Source: Puia dinghuensis
Lineage (GTDB): Bacteria > Bacteroidota > Bacteroidia > Chitinophagales > Chitinophagaceae
DNA length: 64,000 bases
Direction of reading: 5' to 3'
Assembly: GCF_014642875.1 (NCBI RefSeq)
Contig: NZ_BMJC01000001.1
Span: 1,159,335-1,223,334 of the forward strand
The notes below the pieces were generated by a model. It was given only the letters and a program-made list of their open reading frames with translations. It was not told the DNA's origin and searched no databases. Of the stretch, positions 25,788 to 33,973 are shown piece after piece (positions within the stretch are counted from its first letter, which is position 1; each line of letters starts with the position of its first letter). A program made the translations under genes and the position numbers.

Positions 25788-26903
25788 TTAATTGTTCAAC
25801 TGGTCGTAGATCTGCAGAGCGCTGGACTTGATCACCGTGTCGCCGACCTTTACCCCGTCCGTCAGGTATATTTTGTCCCCCAGTGAGCTCAGTTTCTGTA
25901 CGGGAGTAATATTAGCCTTGCCTGCCCCGTGATAGACCAGGACATAGTACTGGCTATGATCGAAGATCAGGGCGCTCTGCGGAATATAGATCGCCTGCTG
26001 GTGCGTGGTGCTGGTAGCCGTGACGCTGGCGAACATCTGGGGCCGCAGGGCATAATCCTCGTTGAGGATCACCACCCGCACCTTCATAACCCGGCTGTTG
26101 GGGTCCAGCACATGCATGATCTTGTCCACCTTACCCTTGAAGACCCTGCCGGGGTGCGAAAGCGTCGTTACATCGACGTTGTCGCCCAGGTGTATCTTAT
26201 CCACATTGCCTTCATACACATTGGCCCAGACCCAGACGTCTTTCAGATCGGAGATGGTGAACAGCGGATTGCTGTTGTCCGGACGGATGGCCTGGGAATT
26301 GGTCGCAAATTTCTGAACGACGAATCCACCGATGGGGGCCTTGATGACATAGTTGCCCGAAGTGTCGTTACCATTGATCCGGAGTATCCGCTTGACCATT
26401 TCCAGCTGGGCTACCGCCTGGTCATAGTTGGCCTGCGCATTGGTGACGTCCAGGATGGAGGCAAGACCGGCCTTGTATAATGCATTGGTTGCGTCCAGCT
26501 GTTTCTTGGCAGCCACAAGATTGGTCTGCGCCTGGATAAGATTGTTGGTGTAGCCGGCCATTTCACTACTCTTTACAATGGCCAGTCCCTGACCCGCCGT
26601 AACATAATCCCCCAGCTGAACCTTGATATCCTGGATATTACCGCTCACCAGGGAGAAGATATTCACCTGTTTATCCTGGTTGAAATCTACCTGCCCCGTC
26701 AGGGTGATGGCATTGATCAGTTCGCCTTGTTTCACCGAATCGAACTGCAGCGTCTTCAGCAACGAATCGGGGATGATATAAGGAGCCCTGTCGTCGTTGG
26801 GCTTTTCTGCACTCGTATTACAGGATTGTAAGAACAAAAAACCTGCCCCCAGGAAAAGGGCGCCTGTCAGGGTTTTTATCGTCAAGTTTGCTTGTATCCG
26901 CAT
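25788..26903 (-). CDS. RND efflux periplasmic adaptor (membrane fusion protein), operon 2
   Basis: The 371-residue lipoprotein (signal ending FLFLQSC, Cys about residue 28) has lipoyl half-motifs at IFSLVSGNIQDIKVQLGDYV and IKAPIGGFVVQKFATNS, a coiled hairpin between them, and a beta-barrel with VYEGNVDKIHLGDNVDVTT. It is homologous to the operon 1 adaptor (shared IQDIKV.LGDYVTAGQ and SDLKDVW). It bridges the pump and the outer-membrane channel, and lies 24 bp after tolC and 23 bp before the pump gene. Confidence 0.93.
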   Translation of the reverse strand: MRIQANLTIKTLTGALFLGAGFLFLQSCNTSAEKPNDDRAPYIIPDSLLKTLQFDSVKQGELINAITLTGQVDFNQDKQVNIFSLVSGNIQDIKVQLGDYVTAGQGLAIVKSSEMAGYTNNLIQAQTNLVAAKKQLDATNALYKAGLASILDVTNAQANYDQAVAQLEMVKRILRINGNDTSGNYVIKAPIGGFVVQKFATNSQAIRPDNSNPLFTISDLKDVWVWANVYEGNVDKIHLGDNVDVTTLSHPGRVFKGKVDKIMHVLDPNSRVMKVRVVILNEDYALRPQMFASVTATSTTHQQAIYIPQSALIFDHSQYYVLVYHGAGKANITPVQKLSSLGDKIYLTDGVKVGDTVIKSSALQIYDQLNN

Positions 26904-26927
26904 GGTATGGCTTGTAGTTTGAAGAGT

Positions 26928-28214
26928 TTAGTTAAAGAAGTTAGTTCCGGTGTTGAGATTGATGGTCTCCAAGGCATTGACCCGGTTGTACAGAATCGTA
27001 TTCAGCTGCACGATATTCGTTTTATAGGAGTCGTAGAAAGTCAGGAAGTCCAGCAGGCGGACAAGCCGGTTCTTATAGTTCTCCAGCATCGCCGCAGCTA
27101 ACTTGTCGAAATGCGCAGCAAAGGCGGGGTTCAGCTGTTTGTAGAGCCTATCCGCATCGACGGCCCGCTGCAATCCCCGGGTCACCTGCTCTTCCAGCGT
27201 CTTTTGAGTCAGGGTCAACTGGGTCTTGTTCATGTCGATGTTGATCCTGGCAGACTTGATATTACCCTGGTTGCGGTTGAAGATCGGGATATCGATGCCC
27301 AGGCCGACGGAGGTGAAGTTGGGGATATAGCTACCATGACGGTCGAAGCCGAGCCCAGCCGTCAGGTCTGGAACGGCCAGGGCTTTTTGCAGGGAATAGT
27401 TCTGCTGGCTCAGGGTAAGGTTGCCCTTGGCGATCATCAGATCGGTGCGGTTCTTGTATGCCGAATCCATCAGGTTCTGCATCGGATATTGCAGGGGGCT
27501 GGTGGAATTGATAACGGTGGTGTCTATCTGCGGTACGACGTAGATCGAAGGCTTGGTCTGCAACAGCAGCCGCAACTGGCTCTCCTGGTCGTTGAGATTG
27601 TCAATCAGCGTCTGGTATTCGGCCTGCAGGGAGTACAGTTGGGCCTGGACGCGGACCACATCAACTTGCGCAACATATCCGCTGTCTACCACTTTCTCGA
27701 AGGTGCCGACGACAGTCTTCAGCGAGCTGATCTCTTCGTCATAGACCCTGGCGGTCTGCTGGAGATAGTAGATGTTGAAATAAGTGCTGCGCAAGGCATA
27801 TTTCAGCGTGCGCAACAGGTCAAACAGCCCATATTCGGACAGCAGATAGTTGGTCTCGGCTATCCGCGTCTGCTTTTTGATCTTCCCCGCCAGCACGATC
27901 AGCTGAGAGAGCTGCGCCGACTGCTCCGCATCATTCGGGTCGAAGACCTGAAACCACTTATGCGTCTGGGTGTTGTAGAGGCCGTTGCTGATGTTGATGT
28001 TGGGGTTAGGCCAGAGACGCGCCTGGATGATCAGCGCCTTGGTGGCATCCACGTTATACTTCTGGGCCAGTATTTGGAGGTTACTGTCCAGGAACATCTT
28101 TTCGGCCTGCGGCAGGGTCACACGAAGCGAGTCCGTGTTGAACGACTGGGCACGGCCTGTAAAACAGAGGAATAACGAAACTGATACGATTGCCGTTGTC
28201 AAAAATTTGTACAT
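26928..28214 (-). CDS. TolC-family outer-membrane efflux channel, operon 2
   Basis: The 428-residue protein has a signal peptide (MYKFLTTAIVSVSLFLCFTG ... RAQ) and two outer-membrane efflux repeats; LPQAEKMFLDSNLQILAQKY is nearly identical to its operon 1 counterpart. It ends NTGTNFFN, matching the TGTNFFN end of the paralogue. It is the first gene of operon 2. Its leader is 73 nt from the -7 element, longer than the 28 nt of operon 1. Confidence 0.93.
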   Translation of the reverse strand: MYKFLTTAIVSVSLFLCFTGRAQSFNTDSLRVTLPQAEKMFLDSNLQILAQKYNVDATKALIIQARLWPNPNINISNGLYNTQTHKWFQVFDPNDAEQSAQLSQLIVLAGKIKKQTRIAETNYLLSEYGLFDLLRTLKYALRSTYFNIYYLQQTARVYDEEISSLKTVVGTFEKVVDSGYVAQVDVVRVQAQLYSLQAEYQTLIDNLNDQESQLRLLLQTKPSIYVVPQIDTTVINSTSPLQYPMQNLMDSAYKNRTDLMIAKGNLTLSQQNYSLQKALAVPDLTAGLGFDRHGSYIPNFTSVGLGIDIPIFNRNQGNIKSARINIDMNKTQLTLTQKTLEEQVTRGLQRAVDADRLYKQLNPAFAAHFDKLAAAMLENYKNRLVRLLDFLTFYDSYKTNIVQLNTILYNRVNALETINLNTGTNFFN

Positions 28215-28287
28215 GCTGTTGTGTATTTAATCCGGTCATATGGCAGGCGGGAAAGCCGAAAGCAAGCATTCTTGGAGTATGCGAGCG

Positions 28288-28360
28288 CGAAATTAACAGG
28301 AGGTGGTTAGGCAGATATTAACCGGACATTAAAGCAACATTAAAGCGGGATTAGAAAATT
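28288..28360 (-). promoter_or_regulatory. Efflux operon 2 promoter with five 11-bp operator repeats
   Basis: The reverse strand reads TAATTTCG at 28295-28288, a TAnnTTCG-type -7 element. After a 10-bp gap, forward-strand half-sites start at 28306 (GTTAG), 28317 (ATTAA), 28328 (ATTAA), 28339 (ATTAA) and 28350 (ATTAG), exactly 11 bp apart. Both the gap and the spacing equal those before susC. The segment equivalent to the guide target reads TAATTTCGCGCTCGC here against TAGTTTTGCACACTC in operon 1, with five mismatches, so the guide should not recognise it. Confidence 0.75.
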
Positions 28361-28484
28361 TTAATCTAGAATGCAAGTAACTATATATCAAATAATTGTG
28401 GGAATCACCGCGCTGGGCTTACCAGTGGGGCTTAACGGCCTGTTAACGAAATGAACCGGTTTGACCGGCCGGTTCGGTAAAAGT

Positions 28485-29834
28485 TTAAATCGAAAAATAA
28501 AGGAGGAATTCGGTGCCCTTGTTCAATTCCGAACGGACGGTAACCTTGACATTGTGCAGCCGCAGGATCTTATCGGCCAGGGAAAGCCCCACCCCATATC
28601 CCGCATAGCCAAAGGTATTGGCGCCCCTGAAAAAAGGCTGGAAAATATTAGGGATGTCTTCCGGGCTGATGCCGATTCCCTTGTCCCGGATGCTGATCAC
28701 GGGCGTGTTGTTCTGCAAAAAAAGGCTGCAATAGACCACCTTATCATGTGAGAATTTTATGGCATTGCGAAGGATATTTCCGATGGCGAGGAAAAGCAGG
28801 TAATTGTTCGCCTGTATAGTATATTTCCGGGTGTCCTCGGGCAGGTGGTATTGCAGCTCGATCCTGCTTTCTGGCATGCGGGTGATCCACTCATCCTTCA
28901 ACTGCCACAACAGTTCGTCCAGCCGCAATTCCCTGAATTCCGCAAATCCGGTATTGGTCTGAGCCAGCTCGAAGAGGGTATTGATCAGGTCGCTCAATTT
29001 CTCCGCCTCGGTGAGGACGCCACCCAGCGTCTCCCGGTATTCCTTCTCTCCTCTCTGCTGGGAAAGGGTTACCTCCACATCCCCGATGATGGAAGTGACG
29101 GGGGTTCGCAATTCATGGGAGGCGTGTGCGACAAAGGAGCTTTGCGCTTCAAAAGCCTGCTGCAGGTGCTCGAGCAGGTTGTTGAAGGTAATGGCCAGTT
29201 CGTTGATCTCGTCCTTGCCTTCCTTGGTGTTCAGCCGCCTGTCCAGGCTGGTGCTGCGGATGATGCGTACATCGTTCATTACCCTGATCATGGGGGAAAG
29301 CGCTATCCGGGCAAAGAGCCGGCCGGCAAAAAACAGGATGAACACGGAGATAAAAAAAGCGACGAACATCACCCAGAACAGCTGGCGCATCTCCGCCTGC
29401 CCAAACGTATCCACGGCCGATGCAAGGACGGTGAAATTGCCCGAGTTGTCCACATAATAGACGCCGGAAGTGTACTTGTCCCCTTGTTGCAGCTGCACCG
29501 TCCGCTGTTTCCTCACCCGGTCGATCGTCTCGTGCGGCCACTGGAAAGAACCGCTCGTCAGGAATACAGGTTTGTCGCTGTCGTCATAGATGCGCACCAC
29601 CTCCTGCGAAAGCGAAAGAGGATATTTCTTCTGCACGTCCCTGAATTTTTCGGCGGACATATTATCCTGAGCGAGGAAGATCTGGGCATTTGTGATCGCC
29701 CGGTCCATCAGCTGCTCGCGAAAATCGTTGCGCCGGTAGCGGCTGGTAAGCAGGTAGATGCCTGCCAGTACCCCGAACAGGAGCACCGCCGACACGAGCG
29801 TGAATTGCAGGGATAGCCGGTCCCGTATGGTCAT
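28485..29834 (-). CDS. Two-component sensor histidine kinase of efflux locus 2
   Basis: The 449-residue protein starts MTIRDRLSLQFTLV. The ATG overlaps the regulator's TGA as ATGA, and I prefer this start to the much longer open frame. It has TM helices at about 12-30 and 152-172, a roughly 120-residue periplasmic sensor, and HAMP (about 172-225). HisKA carries H240 in AHASHELRTPVTSI. A HATPase with GNILRNAIKFSHD, RDKGIGIS and GYGVGLSLA ends the protein. It is similar to CusS-like kinases linked to metal pumps and is translationally coupled to the response regulator upstream. Confidence 0.92.
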   Translation of the reverse strand: MTIRDRLSLQFTLVSAVLLFGVLAGIYLLTSRYRRNDFREQLMDRAITNAQIFLAQDNMSAEKFRDVQKKYPLSLSQEVVRIYDDSDKPVFLTSGSFQWPHETIDRVRKQRTVQLQQGDKYTSGVYYVDNSGNFTVLASAVDTFGQAEMRQLFWVMFVAFFISVFILFFAGRLFARIALSPMIRVMNDVRIIRSTSLDRRLNTKEGKDEINELAITFNNLLEHLQQAFEAQSSFVAHASHELRTPVTSIIGDVEVTLSQQRGEKEYRETLGGVLTEAEKLSDLINTLFELAQTNTGFAEFRELRLDELLWQLKDEWITRMPESRIELQYHLPEDTRKYTIQANNYLLFLAIGNILRNAIKFSHDKVVYCSLFLQNNTPVISIRDKGIGISPEDIPNIFQPFFRGANTFGYAGYGVGLSLADKILRLHNVKVTVRSELNKGTEFLLYFSI

Positions 29835-30508
29835 GCTTCTTCTTTTAGTACGTACCCCATGCCAATGACCGTATGGATCAGCGCGCTGGTGAACCCTTTG
29901 TCGATCTTGCTGCGAAGGTAATTGATGTAGACGTCGATCAGGTTGGTTCCGCGGTCGTAATTGATACCCCACACCGTCTCGGCGATGAAGGTCCGGGATA
30001 ATACGCGGTTCTTATTGACGATAAGCAGTTCAAGCAGGGAGAATTCCTTGGCGGTAAGGAAGATCTCTTTGCCCGCCCGCCGCGCCGTCTTCTTATACGC
30101 ATCCACTTCCAGGTCGGCGATGCGGTAAATGATACCGGGGGGCGAAAGCAGCTTACGCCTGCCAAGGGCCTTCACCCTTGCCAGCAATTCTTCGAAGTGA
30201 AAAGGTTTCACCAGGTAGTCATCCGCCCCGGATTCGAAACCGGTCACCTTATCCTTGGTAGCGCCCAGGGCCGTGAGCATCAGGATAGGCATATCCGGCT
30301 TGAAATGCCGGATACGTTTACAAAGCTCAAGCCCGTTGATCCCGGGCAGGATCACATCCAGGATAGCCAGATCGTATTCGTTTTCCAGCGCCAGCTTTTC
30401 ACCAAAAAGCCCATCATAGGCCATGTCTACATTGTAAGACTGCTCCTTGAGGCCTTTTCTAATAAAGTCAGCAACTTTGGGTTCATCTTCAACCAACAAA
30501 ATATTCAT
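29831..30508 (-). CDS. OmpR-family response regulator of efflux locus 2
   Basis: The 225-residue protein has a complete receiver (acidic pair E7/D8, D51 in LAILDVILPGING, T79, K101) and a winged-helix DNA-binding domain (IFLTAKEFSLLELLI; YDRGTNLIDVYINYLRSK). It resembles CusR/CopR regulators. It is the cognate of the overlapping kinase and the likely activator at the 11-bp repeats before the operon 2 tolC gene, and by shared sites perhaps of susC. The orphan regulator at 20599 is its paralogue. Confidence 0.93.
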   Translation of the reverse strand: MNILLVEDEPKVADFIRKGLKEQSYNVDMAYDGLFGEKLALENEYDLAILDVILPGINGLELCKRIRHFKPDMPILMLTALGATKDKVTGFESGADDYLVKPFHFEELLARVKALGRRKLLSPPGIIYRIADLEVDAYKKTARRAGKEIFLTAKEFSLLELLIVNKNRVLSRTFIAETVWGINYDRGTNLIDVYINYLRSKIDKGFTSALIHTVIGMGYVLKEEA

Positions 30509-30560
30509 ACGCCCATTGGTGTTTGGACAACGTGTATGTTTGAATAACGCGTATCCGCCG

Positions 30561-30568
30561 CGAAATTA
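30561..30568 (-). promoter_or_regulatory. Probable -7 element of the locus 2 regulator-kinase operon
   Basis: The reverse strand reads TAATTTCG, identical to the -7 element of efflux operon 2. The 12-base block CGCGAAATTAAC is shared by 30559-30570 and 28286-28297. It lies 52 bp before the regulator's start. The regular 11-bp half-sites seen before the efflux operon are not present here. Confidence 0.5.
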
Positions 30569-30674
30569 ACCATTTGTCGACTGCTGTCCCAGTAATTAAT
30601 TGATTCTAATTTGTTAAGGCAAGAAGCTCCGCAATTAACAATTGATAGACATAAAGTCTTTATTTTTACCTTTT

Positions 30675-31595
30675 ATGGAGTTAAAACGCTGTTTTGGTCT
30701 GATGGCGGTGTTGCTGGCCCAAAGCCTCTCATCCCTTCAAGCCCAGGATTTCTTCAAACCCGCCCCGCATTATGATCCCGGTCGTGTCAACGGCACTATC
30801 ATCGTGGAATCCGCCATCGGTACCCTCGCTACCATCGGCCTCAATTATCTCTGGTATAAGAAGTTCGCCCATAGTAAATTCCATTATTTCAACGACAACA
30901 ACGAATGGTTACAGGTAGATAAGGTGGGCCACGCCGCAACAGCCTATAACATCGCGGCTATCCAAAGCGACGTCCTGCACTGGGGCGGGGTCCGCAGCGG
31001 GACATCCGCCCTCATCGGTACGGCTACCGCCTTGAGCTTTATGACCATGATCGAGATCATGGACGGACATTCCACGGGATGGGGCTTTTCCAAAGGCGAT
31101 ATGCTCGCCAATATCGCCGGTTGTGTGCTGTTCGAAGGCCAGCAGCTCCTGTGGGGAGAGCAACGCATCAGCTTGAAATTTTCCTACCACGGCACCATCT
31201 TCCCACGGTACCACCCGGCCGAACTCGGCAGCAATCTTCCCCAGCGGATGCTAAAGGACTATAACGGCCAAAGCTACTGGCTGTCGTTCAACATCGCCTC
31301 CTTCCTCCCCGCATCCGCCAACTTCCCCCGGTGGCTCAATCTGTCCGCCGGGTACGGAGCGGAAGGCATGATCGGCGGCGCAAGCAACCCCACCGAAATA
31401 GACGGCAAACCCATCCCCTATTTCCGGCGCTACCGGCAATTTTATTTCTCCTTCGACACCGACGCCTGGCGCATCGATGGACTCTCCCCCCTCGCCACTA
31501 CTCTGCTAAAGGTGAACAGGACGATAAAAACCCCCGCACCGGCCCTCGAATGGAATGAGGTGCAGGGACTACGCTTCCACCCCATCTACTACTAG
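30675..31595 (+). CDS. DUF2279 family protein
   Basis: The roughly 306-residue protein begins MELKRCFGLMAVLLAQSLSS with a signal peptide ending QAQ. It has the DUF2279/YfiM-like core: FHYFNDNNEWLQVDKVGHA, then TALSFMTMIEIMDGHSTGWGFSKGD and DMLANIAGC, with a histidine and several acidic residues in membrane-like segments. It probably sits in the envelope; its function is unknown. The start is the internal ATG 30675, where the signal peptide begins; the open frame extends 11 codons further upstream. Confidence 0.82.
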   Translation: MELKRCFGLMAVLLAQSLSSLQAQDFFKPAPHYDPGRVNGTIIVESAIGTLATIGLNYLWYKKFAHSKFHYFNDNNEWLQVDKVGHAATAYNIAAIQSDVLHWGGVRSGTSALIGTATALSFMTMIEIMDGHSTGWGFSKGDMLANIAGCVLFEGQQLLWGEQRISLKFSYHGTIFPRYHPAELGSNLPQRMLKDYNGQSYWLSFNIASFLPASANFPRWLNLSAGYGAEGMIGGASNPTEIDGKPIPYFRRYRQFYFSFDTDAWRIDGLSPLATTLLKVNRTIKTPAPALEWNEVQGLRFHPIYY

Positions 31596-31600
31596 CCCCG

Positions 31601-31772
31601 ACCCTACTTTTCGCGGAAGGGTCGGCGCCCCGAAACGCCCCGCGTTTTGGACATGATGCGAAAAACGCCGGCCCTACTTTTCGCGGAAGGGTCGGCGCCC
31701 CGAAACGCCCCGCGTTTCGGACATGATGCGAAAAACGCCGACCCTACTTTTCGCGGAAGGGTCGGCGTTTTT
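31601..31772 (+). repeat. 70-bp tandem repeat carrying terminator-like hairpins
   Basis: A 70-bp unit starting with a CCTACTTTTCGCGGAAGGG hairpin is repeated at 31601-31670 and 31671-31740, with a third partial copy from 31741. The units differ by only two or three bases. Each contains the inverted repeat CGACCCT/AGGGTCG and the string GGACATGATGCG. The same string followed by an A-run, GGCCGGCCCTACTTTTC and a matching arm recurs at 37473-37528. Confidence 0.9.
31731..31772 (+). terminator. Strong intrinsic terminator ending the tandem repeat
   Basis: A perfect 15-bp stem AAAAACGCCGACCCT (31731-31745) pairs with 31758-31772 around a 12-nt loop and ends in TTTTT. The flanking A and T runs make it usable in both directions. 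Confidence 0.88.
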
Positions 31773-31788
31773 ATCCTATTTTTACTCC

Positions 31789-32307
31789 ATGGATTCCAAC
31801 ATGCTAATCATTGCCGTCGCCTTCGCCGTCCTGGTCGGGGGCTTTCTTATATTCCTTTTCCTCAAACAGCGCAGAGAACTCAAGGCAGCCCAGGCCACAG
31901 GCGAAAAAACGGGCGACGCCAACACCCGCCAGCTACAGCTCCAGGCCTACGAACGGCTCATCCTCCTCACCGACCGCATCGCCCTGCCCAACCTCGTGCA
32001 GCGGCTCAACCAGCCCGGACTCGAAGCCCGGGACATGCAGGCCCTGCTGACCCAAAGCATCCGCCAGGAATTCGAACACAACATCACCCAGCAGATCTAT
32101 GTTAGCTCCGAAGCCTGGGACGCCGTCCGCAATTACAAGGAACAAAACCTGCTGATCATCAACCAGGTGAGCTCTTTCCTCCCCCCCGAAGCCAGCGGCA
32201 TCGACCTGAACAAGCATCTGCTCGACCTGCTGGTGCAAAATCCCAAGGCCTCGCTCCAGAACGTCGTTTCCGAAGTCCTCAGCTTCGAAGCGAAAAAACT
32301 CATGTAG
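31789..32307 (+). CDS. Small membrane-anchored protein of unknown function
   Basis: The 172-residue protein begins MDSNMLIIAVAFAVLVGGFL with one N-terminal helix (about 6-26). A cytosolic, mostly helical domain follows with the conserved-looking stretches LQAYERLILLTDRIALPNLV and QEFEHNITQQIYVS. Similar proteins occur widely in Chitinophagaceae, and I believe they are assigned a DUF (possibly DUF7935), but I am not certain. I chose ATG 31789 because upstream codons lie inside the 70-bp repeat. Confidence 0.75.
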   Translation: MDSNMLIIAVAFAVLVGGFLIFLFLKQRRELKAAQATGEKTGDANTRQLQLQAYERLILLTDRIALPNLVQRLNQPGLEARDMQALLTQSIRQEFEHNITQQIYVSSEAWDAVRNYKEQNLLIINQVSSFLPPEASGIDLNKHLLDLLVQNPKASLQNVVSEVLSFEAKKLM

Positions 32308-32355
32308 CGTCGCCGGAACCGTCCTTTTTTGCCGAAATCTTTTCAACTAACGATC

Positions 32356-33942
32356 ATGTTCAAAAAGAAGGTTTTTACTGACAGCGGAATCGAGGTCAAA
32401 GGAGTGTATACGGCCGCCGACCTGGCCGTCACAGGCCCTCACTCCCTTCCCGGGGGTGCCGGCGGCGAGATGCCCGGCGAATTCCCCTTCACCCGGGGCA
32501 TCCAGCACGATATGTACCGTGGGAAATTGTGGACCACCCGGCAATACGCGGGTTTCAGCACAGCCGAAGAAAGCAATGCCCGCTACCACTACCTGCTTGA
32601 ACACGGCGTTATGGGGCTTAGCGTCGCCTTCGACCTGCCCACCCAGATCGGCTATGACAGCGATCATCCCCTTGCCGAAGGCGAGGTAGGCAAGACCGGC
32701 GTCGCCATCGACTCCATCGAAGACATGCAGACCCTCTTCAAGGGCATCCGGCTCGAAGACGTCTCCACTTCCATGACCATCAACGCCACCGGCTTTATTC
32801 TCCTTGCCTTTTACGCTGTGGTGGCAAAACAGCAGGGCGCCGACTGGAAGAAGATCACCGGGACGATACAGAACGATATCCTGAAAGAATATGCGGCCCG
32901 CGGAACGTACATCTACCCGCCCAAGCCTTCGATGCGCATCATCACCGACATCTTCGAATGGTGCAGTCATCAGCTGCCCAAGTGGAACACCATCTCCATC
33001 TCCGGCTATCACATCCGCGAAGCAGGAAGCACCGCCGTACAGGAAATAGCTTTTACACTCAGCAACGGGAAGGCCTATGTAAAGGCCGCCCTGGAAAAAG
33101 GATTGGACATCGACGTCTTCGGCAAGCGACTGTCCTTCTTCTTCAATTCCCATAACAACTTATTCGAAGAAGTGGCCAAATTCCGCGCCGCACGCCGCAT
33201 GTGGGCCCGGATTATGAAAGAACTCGGGGCCACCGATCCCAAGGCCATGATGCTGCGCTTCCATACCCAGACGGGCGGATCCACGCTCACCGCACAGCAG
33301 CCGATGAACAATATCAGCCGGGTCACCGTCCAGACCCTTGCGGCCGTGCTGGGCGGCACCCAGTCCCTGCATACTAACGGCTATGATGAAGCGCTTAGTC
33401 TTCCTACCGAAGAAGCGGCCCGCATCGCCCTGCGGACACAACAGATCGTCGCTTATGAAAGCGGAGCCGCCGACACCGCCGACCCACTTGCCGGCAGCTA
33501 TTATGTCGAGGCCCTCACCCGGGAAGTGGAAGAAGCCGCCTGGAAACTCATTGAACACATCGACCGGCTGGGCGGCAGCGTCCCCGCCATCGAACAGGGC
33601 TTTATCCAGGAAGAGATCGCCCGCAGCGCCTACGAATACCAGCGGCGGGTCGAATCAAAGGAAAAGCTCATTGTCGGCGTCAACAGCTTTCTCACCGAAG
33701 AAAAGGACAGCATCCCCATCTTCCGCGTCGATGACTCCATCCGCGCGGTGCAGATAGAAAAAATAAACGACCTGAAAAGAAGACGCGACCCCGCCAGGGT
33801 CGACTCCGTCCTGCAAGAGCTAAACGACAAGGCGGCCTCCGGCGAGAATATCATGCCCGCCGTCGTCGAAGCCGTCGAAAGACGGTGTACCCTTGGCGAG
33901 ATCGCGGATACTTTGCGCGAGGTGTTTGGGGAATACAGATAA
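32356..33942 (+). CDS. Methylmalonyl-CoA mutase-family large subunit (acyl-CoA mutase)
   Basis: The 528-residue protein has the mutase TIM barrel: [68 protein letters not shown] and [15 protein letters not shown]. It carries out adenosylcobalamin-dependent carbon-skeleton rearrangement of an acyl-CoA. It ends shortly after the barrel, so the cobalamin-binding domain with its DxHxxG motif is not present and must be a separate subunit. That fits the two-gene layout of IcmA- or MCM-alpha-type enzymes, but no small subunit is in the window. The substrate could be methylmalonyl-, isobutyryl- or a related acyl-CoA. Confidence 0.88.
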   Translation: MFKKKVFTDSGIEVKGVYTAADLAVTGPHSLPGGAGGEMPGEFPFTRGIQHDMYRGKLWTTRQYAGFSTAEESNARYHYLLEHGVMGLSVAFDLPTQIGYDSDHPLAEGEVGKTGVAIDSIEDMQTLFKGIRLEDVSTSMTINATGFILLAFYAVVAKQQGADWKKITGTIQNDILKEYAARGTYIYPPKPSMRIITDIFEWCSHQLPKWNTISISGYHIREAGSTAVQEIAFTLSNGKAYVKAALEKGLDIDVFGKRLSFFFNSHNNLFEEVAKFRAARRMWARIMKELGATDPKAMMLRFHTQTGGSTLTAQQPMNNISRVTVQTLAAVLGGTQSLHTNGYDEALSLPTEEAARIALRTQQIVAYESGAADTADPLAGSYYVEALTREVEEAAWKLIEHIDRLGGSVPAIEQGFIQEEIARSAYEYQRRVESKEKLIVGVNSFLTEEKDSIPIFRVDDSIRAVQIEKINDLKRRRDPARVDSVLQELNDKAASGENIMPAVVEAVERRCTLGEIADTLREVFGEYR

Positions 33943-33973
33943 ATATATTATTTTGGCTGAAATCCTGACATCC

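Noticed and set aside
29835-29972. 46-codon extension of the locus 2 kinase
   Set aside because: It lies in the response-regulator coding sequence in another frame. The ATGA overlap start gives a normal kinase N-terminus.
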